Assembly (NCBI RefSeq): GCF_019316905.1
Contig: NZ_CP079216.1
Location: 186,001 to 250,000 of the forward strand
Source of the DNA: Tessaracoccus palaemonis
GTDB taxonomy: Bacteria > Actinomycetota > Actinomycetes > Propionibacteriales > Propionibacteriaceae
Direction: 5' to 3'
DNA length: 64,000 nucleotides
This document shows positions 41,037 to 50,000 of this stretch, one piece after another (within the stretch, counting starts at the first letter, position 1; the number at the start of each line of letters is the position of its first letter). Made by a program: the position numbers and the translations under genes. The notes beneath the pieces were generated by a model. It saw only the letters and a program-made list of their open reading frames with translations. It searched no databases and was not told where the DNA came from.

Positions 41037-43938
41037 GGACTTCCCCGAGTTCTTCCGCGAGGTCCATGGCCACGAGCCGTTCCCTTGGCAGAAGGACCTG
41101 CCGCGTCAGATCGTCGAAGCGGGGCACTGGCCGTCGCTGGTAGACGTTCCGACAGGCCTCGGCAAGACGTCGATGCTCGATGTTGCGGTTTTCCTCCTCG
41201 CGTTGGAGGCGGATCTTCCGCCCGCGCAGCGACTGGCGCGTAGAAGGATCTTCCTTGTGGTCGATCGAAGAATCGTCGTCGATCAGGCCGAGGAGCACGC
41301 TCGAAGGATCGCAGACCGGCTTGACAACGCAGAGATCGGCAGCGTCACGGCTCTCGTCGCCGAAAGGCTCCGGAGATTGTCGAGTTCCACGGCCGGTCGG
41401 CCAGTACTCCCAGTGGTGAAGATGCGGGGAGGCGCCACCTGGGACGCGGCATGGCTGTCCAGGCCCGATCTTCCCGCCATCGTCACCGGCACGGTCGACC
41501 AGGTGGGGAGCCGCCTCTTCTTCAGGGGCTACGGCGTGAGTCCTCGCCGGCGTCCCATCGATGCTGCCCTCGTCGGGGCAGACTCGCTCATCCTGGTTGA
41601 CGAGTCTCATCTGGCGACAGCCCTGACAGCGTCGCTGGCCTCAGCCTCCGCTGTTGATGCGCCGCCGCACGACTTGTCTCCGAGGCCAGTGATCACCAGG
41701 CTGACAGCCACCACTGATGAGGAGATCGACGGCTGGATACCGGCCTTCGACGCTCAAGCGCACTTGGCCGATCCGGTGGCGGCCCGAAGGATCACCGCCC
41801 GGAAGCGCCTTCGGATGGAGTCGACCCAGAAGAGGACCGCTGCGAAGCGGATCGCCGAGGTGGCGGTGGAGGCATTGTCCCCCGGCGCCAGGGTTCTCGT
41901 CGTGTGCAACACCATCGACCGCGCGCGCGAGGTGTTCGCGCATCTGAGCAGGTCGTCGGTGTCCGACGTTCAGCGACTCCTGCTGATCGGACGGAGTCGG
42001 TCTTATGAGCGGGAGGCTGTCGTTGACCGGGTGCTTGCCCTCTTCGGGGCCGGCCGCGACGAGTCGGCGGCCTCTGCGGTCCTCGTCGCCACCCAGACGG
42101 TCGAGGTCGGGATTGATCTGGATGCCACGGCTCTCGTGACGGAGAGCTCATCGTGGGATGCGCTGGTTCAGCGAATCGGGCGCGTGAACCGGCGAGGAGA
42201 TCGTGACGACTCGGTCGTTGTGGTCGTGGACGACGATGATTCGCGGCCCCCCGTCTACGGGAATGCGCGACTCTCTACCGTGGAGTATCTGGGTGGGCTG
42301 CTGGCAGATTCGGAGGAACTCGATGTCTCCCCATCGGCCTTGCGCAGACTCAGCCCGCCGAAGGGAACCATGCTGGAGCGAGCGGCGGCGCCGTACCTCC
42401 TGCCTGCTCACCTAGACGCCTGGACGCGAACGAGTCCGGCCCCGGTGAATGATGCTCCACTCGACGCATATCTCCACGGGATCGAACGTGGCGTGGCGCC
42501 CGTGTCTCTCGCCTGGCGCGACGGCCTTCTATTGGCAGACGGTTCGCCGGCAGCTGCAGATCCGTCGACGTGGATCGAGGCGATCCCTGTGCGTGGAGAG
42601 GAGAGTGTGGAGGTGCCCCTCGTTGCAGTGAGGCTCTGGTTGGCCGGGCGCAGGGCCGCTCCGCTCAGCGACTGGGACGATGACGAGTGGGCGCCATTCG
42701 CCGAAGACACCTCTCGCGAGGTCCTGCGGAAGGAGGCTCGCCCGGACGGCACTGTCGGCTGGGAGTGGGTGTCAGCCAGCCTCATCCGCCCCGGCGACAG
42801 CCTGGTCGTGCCCTCCGAGTACGGAGGGCTTGACGAGTACGGCTGGAACCCGGCGAGTGAGGTCCCCGTCAGGGACGTGGCCGAGCTGGCCGCTCTGGAC
42901 CGCGGCCAGGCCGCCCTCCGTATTGATGAGGCGCTTGCAGGCCGACTGAGTCTTCAGCCGCTCAGCGAGGACTTCTGGTCGCTTCTCCGCACCTGGCGGA
43001 CCTCTGACGATCCGGAGGTGGCTGCCACCGCGAGGGAGTCCGGCGAGGCCGCGCTGCGCCGATGGCTTGCAGGTTCCGCCTGGCCGGGGGCTGGCCCCTG
43101 GGCTCGTCCTGTCGCCCACGGCGAGTCGCGAGGGAGCGCGCTCTTGAGCGCGATGTCGGCTGCTGAACTCCAGCTGGCTTCTCGCGGTCGTCGCCGGGAT
43201 CTGCCCGTTCTTCCCGCTCGAGACTCATCCGTCATCATCATGAAACCCACCGCGAGCGGGCAGGTGGCCGCCTGGCGCGAGGCATCGGACGAGACGCCGG
43301 ACGGGACCACTCACATCTTCGAGAGGCGGGTGACGCTCAAGCAGCACGGCGACGCCGTCGCCGCACGAGCGGAGGGGATCGCGCGCAACCTCCGCCTGCC
43401 TGAGGAGTTGGTGCGGGCGGTAGCCGATGCTGCACAGTGGCATGACCTCGGAAAGACGGATCCACGCTTCCAGGCGATGCTGTTCGGCGGGGACCGGGTT
43501 TCGGCCGAACTGGCGGAAGAGCCTCTGGCGAAGTCCGGCATGGACGCTGGGGATCTTCAGCGTCGTCGGGACGCTCTTCGCCGGAGCGGGCTTCCGCGGG
43601 GCGCTCGCCACGAGGCCTGGTCGCAAGCCCTGGTCCGTGACTACCTTGAGAAGCTCACAACGCCCTATCCTGCCGACGCCGATCTTGTTCTCCACCTGGT
43701 TGCCAGTCACCACGGCCATGCGAGGCCCTTGCTGCCTGCCGTTGTCGAGACGGCGCAGCACGACATCAGTGCCGAGATTGATGGCGCGCAGGTCACCGTG
43801 GCTGTGCCTCAGATGGTGGATCTGGAAGACGCCACCAGGTTCCAGCGGCTGAACGCCAGGTACGGCCGCTGGGGTCTGGCGTTGCTGGAAGCGATCGTCC
43901 GCTGTGCGGACATGACTGTCTCAGGAGAAGGCTCATGA
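41026..43938 (+). CDS. cas3: Cas3 helicase-nuclease with C-terminal HD domain (type I-G)
   Basis: 970 residues. A superfamily 2 helicase comes first: Q-motif PFPWQKDLPRQ near residue 20, Walker A DVPTGLGKTSML near 42, DESH box LILVDESHLATAL near 191, and motif VI QRIGRVNRRGD near 384. The HD nuclease is at the C-terminus: WHDLGKTDPRF near 807 and SHHGHARPLL near 895. This helicase-before-HD order is the mark of type I-G and differs from most Cas3 proteins. AAGGAGG precedes the ATG at 41026, which lies inside csb2. Motifs look intact. Confidence 0.92.
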   Translation: MRCEDFPEFFREVHGHEPFPWQKDLPRQIVEAGHWPSLVDVPTGLGKTSMLDVAVFLLALEADLPPAQRLARRRIFLVVDRRIVVDQAEEHARRIADRLDNAEIGSVTALVAERLRRLSSSTAGRPVLPVVKMRGGATWDAAWLSRPDLPAIVTGTVDQVGSRLFFRGYGVSPRRRPIDAALVGADSLILVDESHLATALTASLASASAVDAPPHDLSPRPVITRLTATTDEEIDGWIPAFDAQAHLADPVAARRITARKRLRMESTQKRTAAKRIAEVAVEALSPGARVLVVCNTIDRAREVFAHLSRSSVSDVQRLLLIGRSRSYEREAVVDRVLALFGAGRDESAASAVLVATQTVEVGIDLDATALVTESSSWDALVQRIGRVNRRGDRDDSVVVVVDDDDSRPPVYGNARLSTVEYLGGLLADSEELDVSPSALRRLSPPKGTMLERAAAPYLLPAHLDAWTRTSPAPVNDAPLDAYLHGIERGVAPVSLAWRDGLLLADGSPAAADPSTWIEAIPVRGEESVEVPLVAVRLWLAGRRAAPLSDWDDDEWAPFAEDTSREVLRKEARPDGTVGWEWVSASLIRPGDSLVVPSEYGGLDEYGWNPASEVPVRDVAELAALDRGQAALRIDEALAGRLSLQPLSEDFWSLLRTWRTSDDPEVAATARESGEAALRRWLAGSAWPGAGPWARPVAHGESRGSALLSAMSAAELQLASRGRRRDLPVLPARDSSVIIMKPTASGQVAAWREASDETPDGTTHIFERRVTLKQHGDAVAARAEGIARNLRLPEELVRAVADAAQWHDLGKTDPRFQAMLFGGDRVSAELAEEPLAKSGMDAGDLQRRRDALRRSGLPRGARHEAWSQALVRDYLEKLTTPYPADADLVLHLVASHHGHARPLLPAVVETAQHDISAEIDGAQVTVAVPQMVDLEDATRFQRLNARYGRWGLALLEAIVRCADMTVSGEGS

Positions 43939-44897
43939 ATCAAGTCAGACTCCCGGCGCTGACAGGCGATTCGCCGCTCGGCATTCTCGCCGCCTTCGGG
44001 GTTCTCCGGCTGTTGGCCCAGTTCTCCGATGAATCGGCGAAGCTGAGTTGGGATCCTGCTAGCAGGTTGGCCGTGATCCATGGACGACGCACCAGCGTCG
44101 AGGAGATCGTGAAGGACCTCCAGACCATCGTCGATCGGATCGATGAAGGTTCGGTCCTCCCGGGTGTGGCGCCTGCGTTCCCCCCACCCGGCGCTGCACC
44201 GGACGGACTGCGGGCGCCCCAGACTCAGCTCCGCCAGACGGTTGCTCCGCTCCTTGTGCCCATGGCGGAGGGAGAACGTGCGGAAGCCATGCGCTGGCTC
44301 GCCAGCCTTGTTACGGACCTCACGTCCGATGACACAGGACGGGCGGCGATCAGCCAGTTCACGGCGCCGACAGGCAAGCAATCAATGGCAACGATGCTGA
44401 CCAAACCGCTAGCGGCCATCCGCAAGAACCCGGACTACCTGCGGCAGGCGCTCATGAGCTGGCGACGGGTGCCAGGCACCACCGGCGAAAACCTCGACCA
44501 CAGGGCCTTGTGGGACTCCGCGGAAGACGGCTCCGGTGACGCCAACATGCGTGGGGTGCCTGGCGCGACGTGGCTTGCTTTGATGAGCTACCCGCTCCTA
44601 CGTACCACGGTCGGGTTGAGGCATCGTCCGCTCAGCAGCGGGTGGCATACGACGAAGTTGCCTGGAGGCCGCGCCTACAGCGAGCTGAGACTCCCCCTGT
44701 GGGAGCAGCCTATTTCTCCGCCAGGGGTGACGGCACTAGTGGAGCATCCGGCGATGGCGGAATGTGTGACCGGCGACGGGAGGTCCTCTCCGACAGAGGC
44801 CCTCCAGAGTCTCGGCGTGTTCAGTGTTTGCCGTTCCCGGAGATATCAGCCGCCTGGGGGGCAGTCTGCGGGCGTCCTACGGACGATCGACACATGA
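43935..44897 (+). CDS. csb3: Type I-G Cas8-like subunit, Csb3 (GSU0052/Balac_1303) family
   Basis: 320 residues. The N-terminal pattern LPALTGDSPLGILAAFGVLR is shared by type I-G large-subunit candidates. The protein is short compared with Csx17 (about 700), but this fits the Csb3/GSU0052 family seen in Geobacter and Bifidobacterium, so it need not be truncated. It presumably recognises the PAM or stabilises the R-loop. The ATG overlaps the cas3 stop by 4 nt and the stop overlaps the cas4-cas1 ATG by 4 nt. No frameshift is visible within it. Confidence 0.8.
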   Translation: MNQVRLPALTGDSPLGILAAFGVLRLLAQFSDESAKLSWDPASRLAVIHGRRTSVEEIVKDLQTIVDRIDEGSVLPGVAPAFPPPGAAPDGLRAPQTQLRQTVAPLLVPMAEGERAEAMRWLASLVTDLTSDDTGRAAISQFTAPTGKQSMATMLTKPLAAIRKNPDYLRQALMSWRRVPGTTGENLDHRALWDSAEDGSGDANMRGVPGATWLALMSYPLLRTTVGLRHRPLSSGWHTTKLPGGRAYSELRLPLWEQPISPPGVTALVEHPAMAECVTGDGRSSPTEALQSLGVFSVCRSRRYQPPGGQSAGVLRTIDT

Positions 44898-46573
44898 GGG
44901 CTATCCGGCCAGACGTGCCTGGGCTCCCCGACACGGTTCCCGCCAGGATGATCAACGAGTTCGTCTACTGTCCCAGGCTCTTCCATCTCGAATGGGTTCA
45001 GTCCCAGTTCACCACGAACGATGATGTGGAGGAGGGGCTATATGTTCACCGCGTCGTGGACAAGGGAAGCGGGGACCTCCCAGACAAGACAGAAGCGTGG
45101 GACGGTCGGCGCGCCACCTCGGTCTGGGTGACGTCGAGCCGATTGGGGCTCACGGCAAAGCTGGACTTGGTTGAAGGCAGCGACGACGGCACCGCCGTAC
45201 CTGTTGACTACAAGAAGGGGCGACCGAATGACGATGGATCTGCCTGGACAGGTGACCGGATCCAGCTGCTGGTCCAAGCCATGCTCCTCCGCGATGCTGG
45301 GTATCAAGTAGACAGGGCGGAGGTCTGGTACGCCGAGTCCCGTCGCCGTGTTGCTGTTGTGGTGGACGACGAAGGCGTCGCAGAGGTGGAGGACATTCTG
45401 GAACGGCTGTGGGCGACCGCGAGCCAGCCAAAGGCACCTGCACCGCTCAGAGGTAGCCCCAAGTGTCCCAGGTGTTCACTTGTCGGGGTTTGCCTTCCGG
45501 ACGAGATCAGCGCCTTGAACACCCGCGCGAAGGAGCGCAAGCAACTGCGGCGCGTGATGGCCCCAGACCGTCTCTCCCGTCCGGTGTACGTGACGCTGCA
45601 GGGTGCCTCGGTCGGCGTGCGGAGGGGACGTCTGGAGGTCTTCAGCGATGGAGAGACGAAGGCCTCCTATCGACTCATTGATGTGTCACAGGTCTGTCTG
45701 TTCGGGAACGTCTCGGTGTCGGCGCAAGCCATGCGCGAGCTGATGTCCAGAGAGGCTCCGGTGCTGTGGTTCTCGTTCGGGGGCTGGTTCTCAGGAATGG
45801 CTGAAGGGCTTCCTGGGCGCAATGTGGAGTTGCGCCGCGCTCAGTACACGGCGAACCCGGAGTTCGCGCTGAACGTCGCCAGAAACATGATCGCGGGGAA
45901 GATCAGAAACTCTCGGACCATGCTCCGGCGCAACTCTCGCACTGAAGTCGGCCCAGTCATCGATCAACTGATGGACATGAGCAGCGCTGCTCGTCGAGTG
46001 GAGTCACCGGCAAGCCTCTTGGGGATTGAGGGAACTGCTGCGCGCATCTACTTCGGTGAGTTCACCTCCATGGTTGGAGCAGGATGCAAGGTTGACGTCG
46101 GGTCCTTCAATGCAAACGGGAGGGCTCGTCGTCCACCACCCGACATACTCAATGCCCTTCTGTCGTTTACCTATGCGCTCCTGACGAAGGACCTCACCGT
46201 CGCGCTCCACGCAGTCGGCCTCGACCCCTACTGGGGTGTCATGCATCGTCCCCGATTCGGTCGCCCGGCCCTGGCACTCGACCTGGCCGAAGAGTTCCGC
46301 CCGCTGGTTGCCGAGAGCGTTGTTCTTCAGGTGCTGAACAACGGTGAAGTGAGCGATGCCTCCTTCCGGATCCACGCTGCCGGTTGCCAGCTCGAGTCGG
46401 AGGGCCGCAAGGTCGTACTCAGTGCATATGAACGGCGCTTGGAGCACGAGATCACGCATCCGCACTTCGGATACCGGGTTACCTATCGGCGAGCGATGGA
46501 GGTACAGGCCAGGATGCTTGCGGCGCATCTCAAAGGTGAACTGCCGGAGTATGTGCCGTTCGTGACGAGGTGA
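44894..46573 (+). CDS. cas4-cas1: Cas4-Cas1 fusion
   Basis: 559 residues. The Cas4 part (1-205) has FVYCPRLFHLEWVQ, the RecB-nuclease PVDYKKGR motif and a C-terminal cysteine cluster CPRCSLVGVCLP. The Cas1 part (about 225-559) has the integrase metal ligands: Glu in LLGIEGTAARIYF, His in MHRPRFGRP and Asp in LALDLAEEFRP. In type I-G the fused Cas4 selects PAM-proximal ends for spacer integration. The start at 44894 (ATGA overlap with csb3) is chosen over an open frame reaching back to 44570, which lies inside csb3. Confidence 0.93.
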   Translation: MRAIRPDVPGLPDTVPARMINEFVYCPRLFHLEWVQSQFTTNDDVEEGLYVHRVVDKGSGDLPDKTEAWDGRRATSVWVTSSRLGLTAKLDLVEGSDDGTAVPVDYKKGRPNDDGSAWTGDRIQLLVQAMLLRDAGYQVDRAEVWYAESRRRVAVVVDDEGVAEVEDILERLWATASQPKAPAPLRGSPKCPRCSLVGVCLPDEISALNTRAKERKQLRRVMAPDRLSRPVYVTLQGASVGVRRGRLEVFSDGETKASYRLIDVSQVCLFGNVSVSAQAMRELMSREAPVLWFSFGGWFSGMAEGLPGRNVELRRAQYTANPEFALNVARNMIAGKIRNSRTMLRRNSRTEVGPVIDQLMDMSSAARRVESPASLLGIEGTAARIYFGEFTSMVGAGCKVDVGSFNANGRARRPPPDILNALLSFTYALLTKDLTVALHAVGLDPYWGVMHRPRFGRPALALDLAEEFRPLVAESVVLQVLNNGEVSDASFRIHAAGCQLESEGRKVVLSAYERRLEHEITHPHFGYRVTYRRAMEVQARMLAAHLKGELPEYVPFVTR

Positions 46574-46579
46574 GTTGAC

Positions 46580-46864
46580 ATGCCCCGTCGACGGCACCTC
46601 ATTGCCTATGACATCCGCGAGCCAAGCCGGTTGAGACGTGTCTGCAAGTTGATGGAGGCTCATGGCGAGCGCCTCCAGTATTCGGTCTTCGTGTGTGACC
46701 TCACGAAGACCGAGCTTCTCCACCTCCGGCGTGACGCCGAGCGCATCATGAATCTGGCAGCCGACTCCGTGGTGATCATCGACCTTGGTAGCCTCGATGC
46801 AGCGCGCTTCACGTTCGTCGGTCAACGGATGGAACTGCCGTCGCGTGGAAACCAGATCATCTAG
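46580..46864 (+). CDS. cas2: Cas2
   Basis: 94 residues of the ferredoxin-like Cas2 fold: HLIAYDIREPSRLRRVCKLM at the start with the conserved Asp, QYSVFVCDL in the middle and SVVIIDLGSL near the end. It forms the integration complex with Cas1. Starts 6 nt after cas4-cas1; last cas gene before the leader. Confidence 0.93.
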   Translation: MPRRRHLIAYDIREPSRLRRVCKLMEAHGERLQYSVFVCDLTKTELLHLRRDAERIMNLAADSVVIIDLGSLDAARFTFVGQRMELPSRGNQII

Positions 46865-47030
46865 CGAGCGCTTGGATGCACGCGTGGCTGAGCGTGAGTG
46901 CTCGACCCCTTGTCAGACGGCTGCTAGGGGTCGTTCGCGGCCTGTGAGAGCACCGCTGCCGCCATCAACGCACCCAGCGCTCGCAACAGAATGCGTAAGT
47001 GCTTGTCAGGCACTACAATTCTGGTTAGCT
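46865..47030 (+). promoter_or_regulatory. CRISPR leader
   Basis: 166 nt between cas2 and the first repeat, less GC-rich than the surroundings at its end. TACAAT at 47014-47019 is a plausible -10 for array transcription. The degenerate last repeat at the far end supports the leader being here. Confidence 0.75.
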
Positions 47031-50000
47031 CTCTTCCCGGCCTCAACGGCCGGGCTCCATTGCGGGTGCTCCTCCTGCAGATCGCTCGACGTGTCTCCCG
47101 CGAGCTCTTCCCGGCCTCAACGGCCGGGCTCCATTGCGGGTGGGGCTCGGGCCGTCACCACGGGGAGGTGGCCCCGAGCCTCTTCCCGGCCTCAACGGCC
47201 GGGCTCCATTGCGGGCCGAGAAGGGCGCCTGCGTGCGCCGCCTCTACCTTGTACTCTTCCCGGCCTCAACGGCCGGGCTCCATTGCGGGACGAAGGGCAT
47301 GAGCGGCACCCACTGGTCGGCCTCTTCTCTTCCCGGCCTCAACGGCCGGGCTCCATTGCGGGTGCTCCTTGATCGCCGCGGAGAAGCCTTCGACCGACTC
47401 TTCCCGGCCTCAACGGCCGGGCTCCATTGCGGGATGACCTTGCTGATCGACGTGCCGCCCGCCTCGGCCTCTCTTCCCGGCCTCAACGGCCGGGCTCCAT
47501 TGCGGGGCGTGTCAAGAGCAGCTCGTAGCCGGTGAGCGCCCAGCTCTTCCCGGCCTCAACGGCCGGGCTCCATTGCGGGTTCTTCGTCCAGTAGGCACGG
47601 TCGCGCTGGTACTTGGCCTCTTCCCGGCCTCAACGGCCGGGCTCCATTGCGGGCCGCTCACGACGCACCTCCCAGCGGCCAGAGGACGGTCTCTTCCCGG
47701 CCTCAACGGCCGGGCTCCATTGCGGGGCCGTAACCACTCGCACCGGCGAAGTACCCCTGCCTCTTCCCGGCCTCAACGGCCGGGCTCCATTGCGGGTGGG
47801 CGAGGAGCGACTTCCCGACACCGGGCCGTGCGGCCTCTTCCCGGCCTCAACGGCCGGGCTCCATTGCGGGGACAGGTCGCGGTCGTCGGAGCTGTAGTGG
47901 TACAGCCCCTCTTCCCGGCCTCAACGGCCGGGCTCCATTGCGGGCAGGTGGCCCACGCGGCGGGGAGGGTCGCCAGCCCGCCTCTTCCCGGCCTCAACGG
48001 CCGGGCTCCATTGCGGGGGCGGGGCCTCGCCGTCGAACCACAGCGCATACGCGGCGCTCTTCCCGGCCTCAACGGCCGGGCTCCATTGCGGGCCGCTCAT
48101 GCCGCACCTCCCAGCGGCCAGAGGACCTCCTCTTCCCGGCCTCAACGGCCGGGCTCCATTGCGGGCAGATGACGTGCCGAGCGACGAACAGCCACCCCGC
48201 CCTCTCTTCCCGGCCTCAACGGCCGGGCTCCATTGCGGGTGTTGCGGCGATGGCGTCCCAGTCGTCCCCGCGTTCCCGCTCTTCCCGGCCTCAACGGCCG
48301 GGCTCCATTGCGGGGACAGAGGGCCACGTGCCGAGGGATCGCAGCTCGTTCTCTTCCCGGCCTCAACGGCCGGGCTCCATTGCGGGCCCCCTGCAGTGAT
48401 CACCACGGCGCAGGGCCCGCTCATCTCTTCCCGGCCTCAACGGCCGGGCTCCATTGCGGGGGGCCCTGGTCGGCGGCCCCGTTCGCGAGGCCGTTTCTCT
48501 TCCCGGCCTCAACGGCCGGGCTCCATTGCGGGTCGGTCAGTTTCGCCGACGCCTTCTCCGCGGCCTCCTCCTCTTCCCGGCCTCAACGGCCGGGCTCCAT
48601 TGCGGGTTCGCCTGCCCGTGGAGGCGCAGCACGAACCCGACCTCTTCCCGGCCTCAACGGCCGGGCTCCATTGCGGGCTCGCGATGTACTCGCTGTTGAT
48701 CGCACGCGTCGCCTCTTCCCGGCCTCAACGGCCGGGCTCCATTGCGGGCTGTTCGACACGCTCAAGAGCCCCGGCCCCATCGACCCTCTTCCCGGCCTCA
48801 ACGGCCGGGCTCCATTGCGGGTACAACTCCGCCGCCATCCGCCAGTACGCCGCGCCCTCTTCCCGGCCTCAACGGCCGGGCTCCATTGCGGGAGGAACTC
48901 GGCGGGGTCGAGCGCGTGGGTCTACACGTCCTCTTCCCGGCCTCAACGGCCGGGCTCCATTGCGGGGGTCTCAAGCGCGTCCCGGAGCTGACCGAGTACC
49001 CCTCTTCCCGGCCTCAACGGCCGGGCTCCATTGCGGGTGCGCCGGCCCACCCGAAGGAGGGCGGCATGAGCAACGACTCTTCCCGGCCTCAACGGCCGGG
49101 CTCCATTGCGGGGGGAAGTACCCCCGACAGACCGTCACGGCCTGAGTGACTCTTCCCGGCCTCAACGGCCGGGCTCCATTGCGGGGTCCCCGACTTCGCC
49201 GCGAACGACAGCCGCGCCGCCGAGCTCTTCCCGGCCTCAACGGCCGGGCTCCATTGCGGGGGTGCCACTGTAGCCCCTTCGGTGCCGATGTCAACCTCTT
49301 CCCGGCCTCAACGGCCGGGCTCCATTGCGGGCGCTCAACGAACAGCCCGCAATGCAGATGAGGAACCCCCCTCTTCCCGGCCTCAACGGCCGGGCTCCAT
49401 TGCGGGCACCACATGCCGGGGTGGCGGAGGATGCCGGGGCTGTCGACTCTTCCCGGCCTCAACGGCCGGGCTCCATTGCGGGCAGCTACCCGCGTCGGAT
49501 TCGATGCGGACGGCGTACACTCTTCCCGGCCTCAACGGCCGGGCTCCATTGCGGGAGGAACTCCGCCTTGGCGGCCGCGCCTTCGTCGTCGGCCTCTTCC
49601 CGGCCTCAACGGCCGGGCTCCATTGCGGGGACGACGCCGGCGGAACCCTGACCGGCGGGTCCGGGACCTCTTCCCGGCCTCAACGGCCGGGCTCCATTGC
49701 GGGGCGACCTCCGCCCGGAAGCTCGGCTACCACATCCAGCTCTTCCCGGCCTCAACGGCCGGGCTCCATTGCGGGGCCGGCTCGGCTAGGTTTCTGAATA
49801 TCGACACCCGGTCCTCTTCCCGGCCTCAACGGCCGGGCTCCATTGCGGGATCCACGACCAGGATGGCTGGCGATTGAAGGGGCATGGCGCTCTTCCCGGC
49901 CTCAACGGCCGGGCTCCATTGCGGGGACCTGTCGCAGCCGCACCTGGGCAAGGACCACGACTCTTCCCGGCCTCAACGGCCGGGCTCCATTGCGGGCGCC

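Noticed and set aside
44570-44893. An N-terminal extension of cas4-cas1
   Set aside because: It overlaps csb3 almost fully in another frame; the ATG at 44894 gives the standard Cas4 start and a 4-nt overlap.
43935-44897. csb3 as a truncated csx17
   Set aside because: No frameshifted remainder follows; the stop overlaps the next start cleanly and the length suits the GSU0052/Csb3 family.
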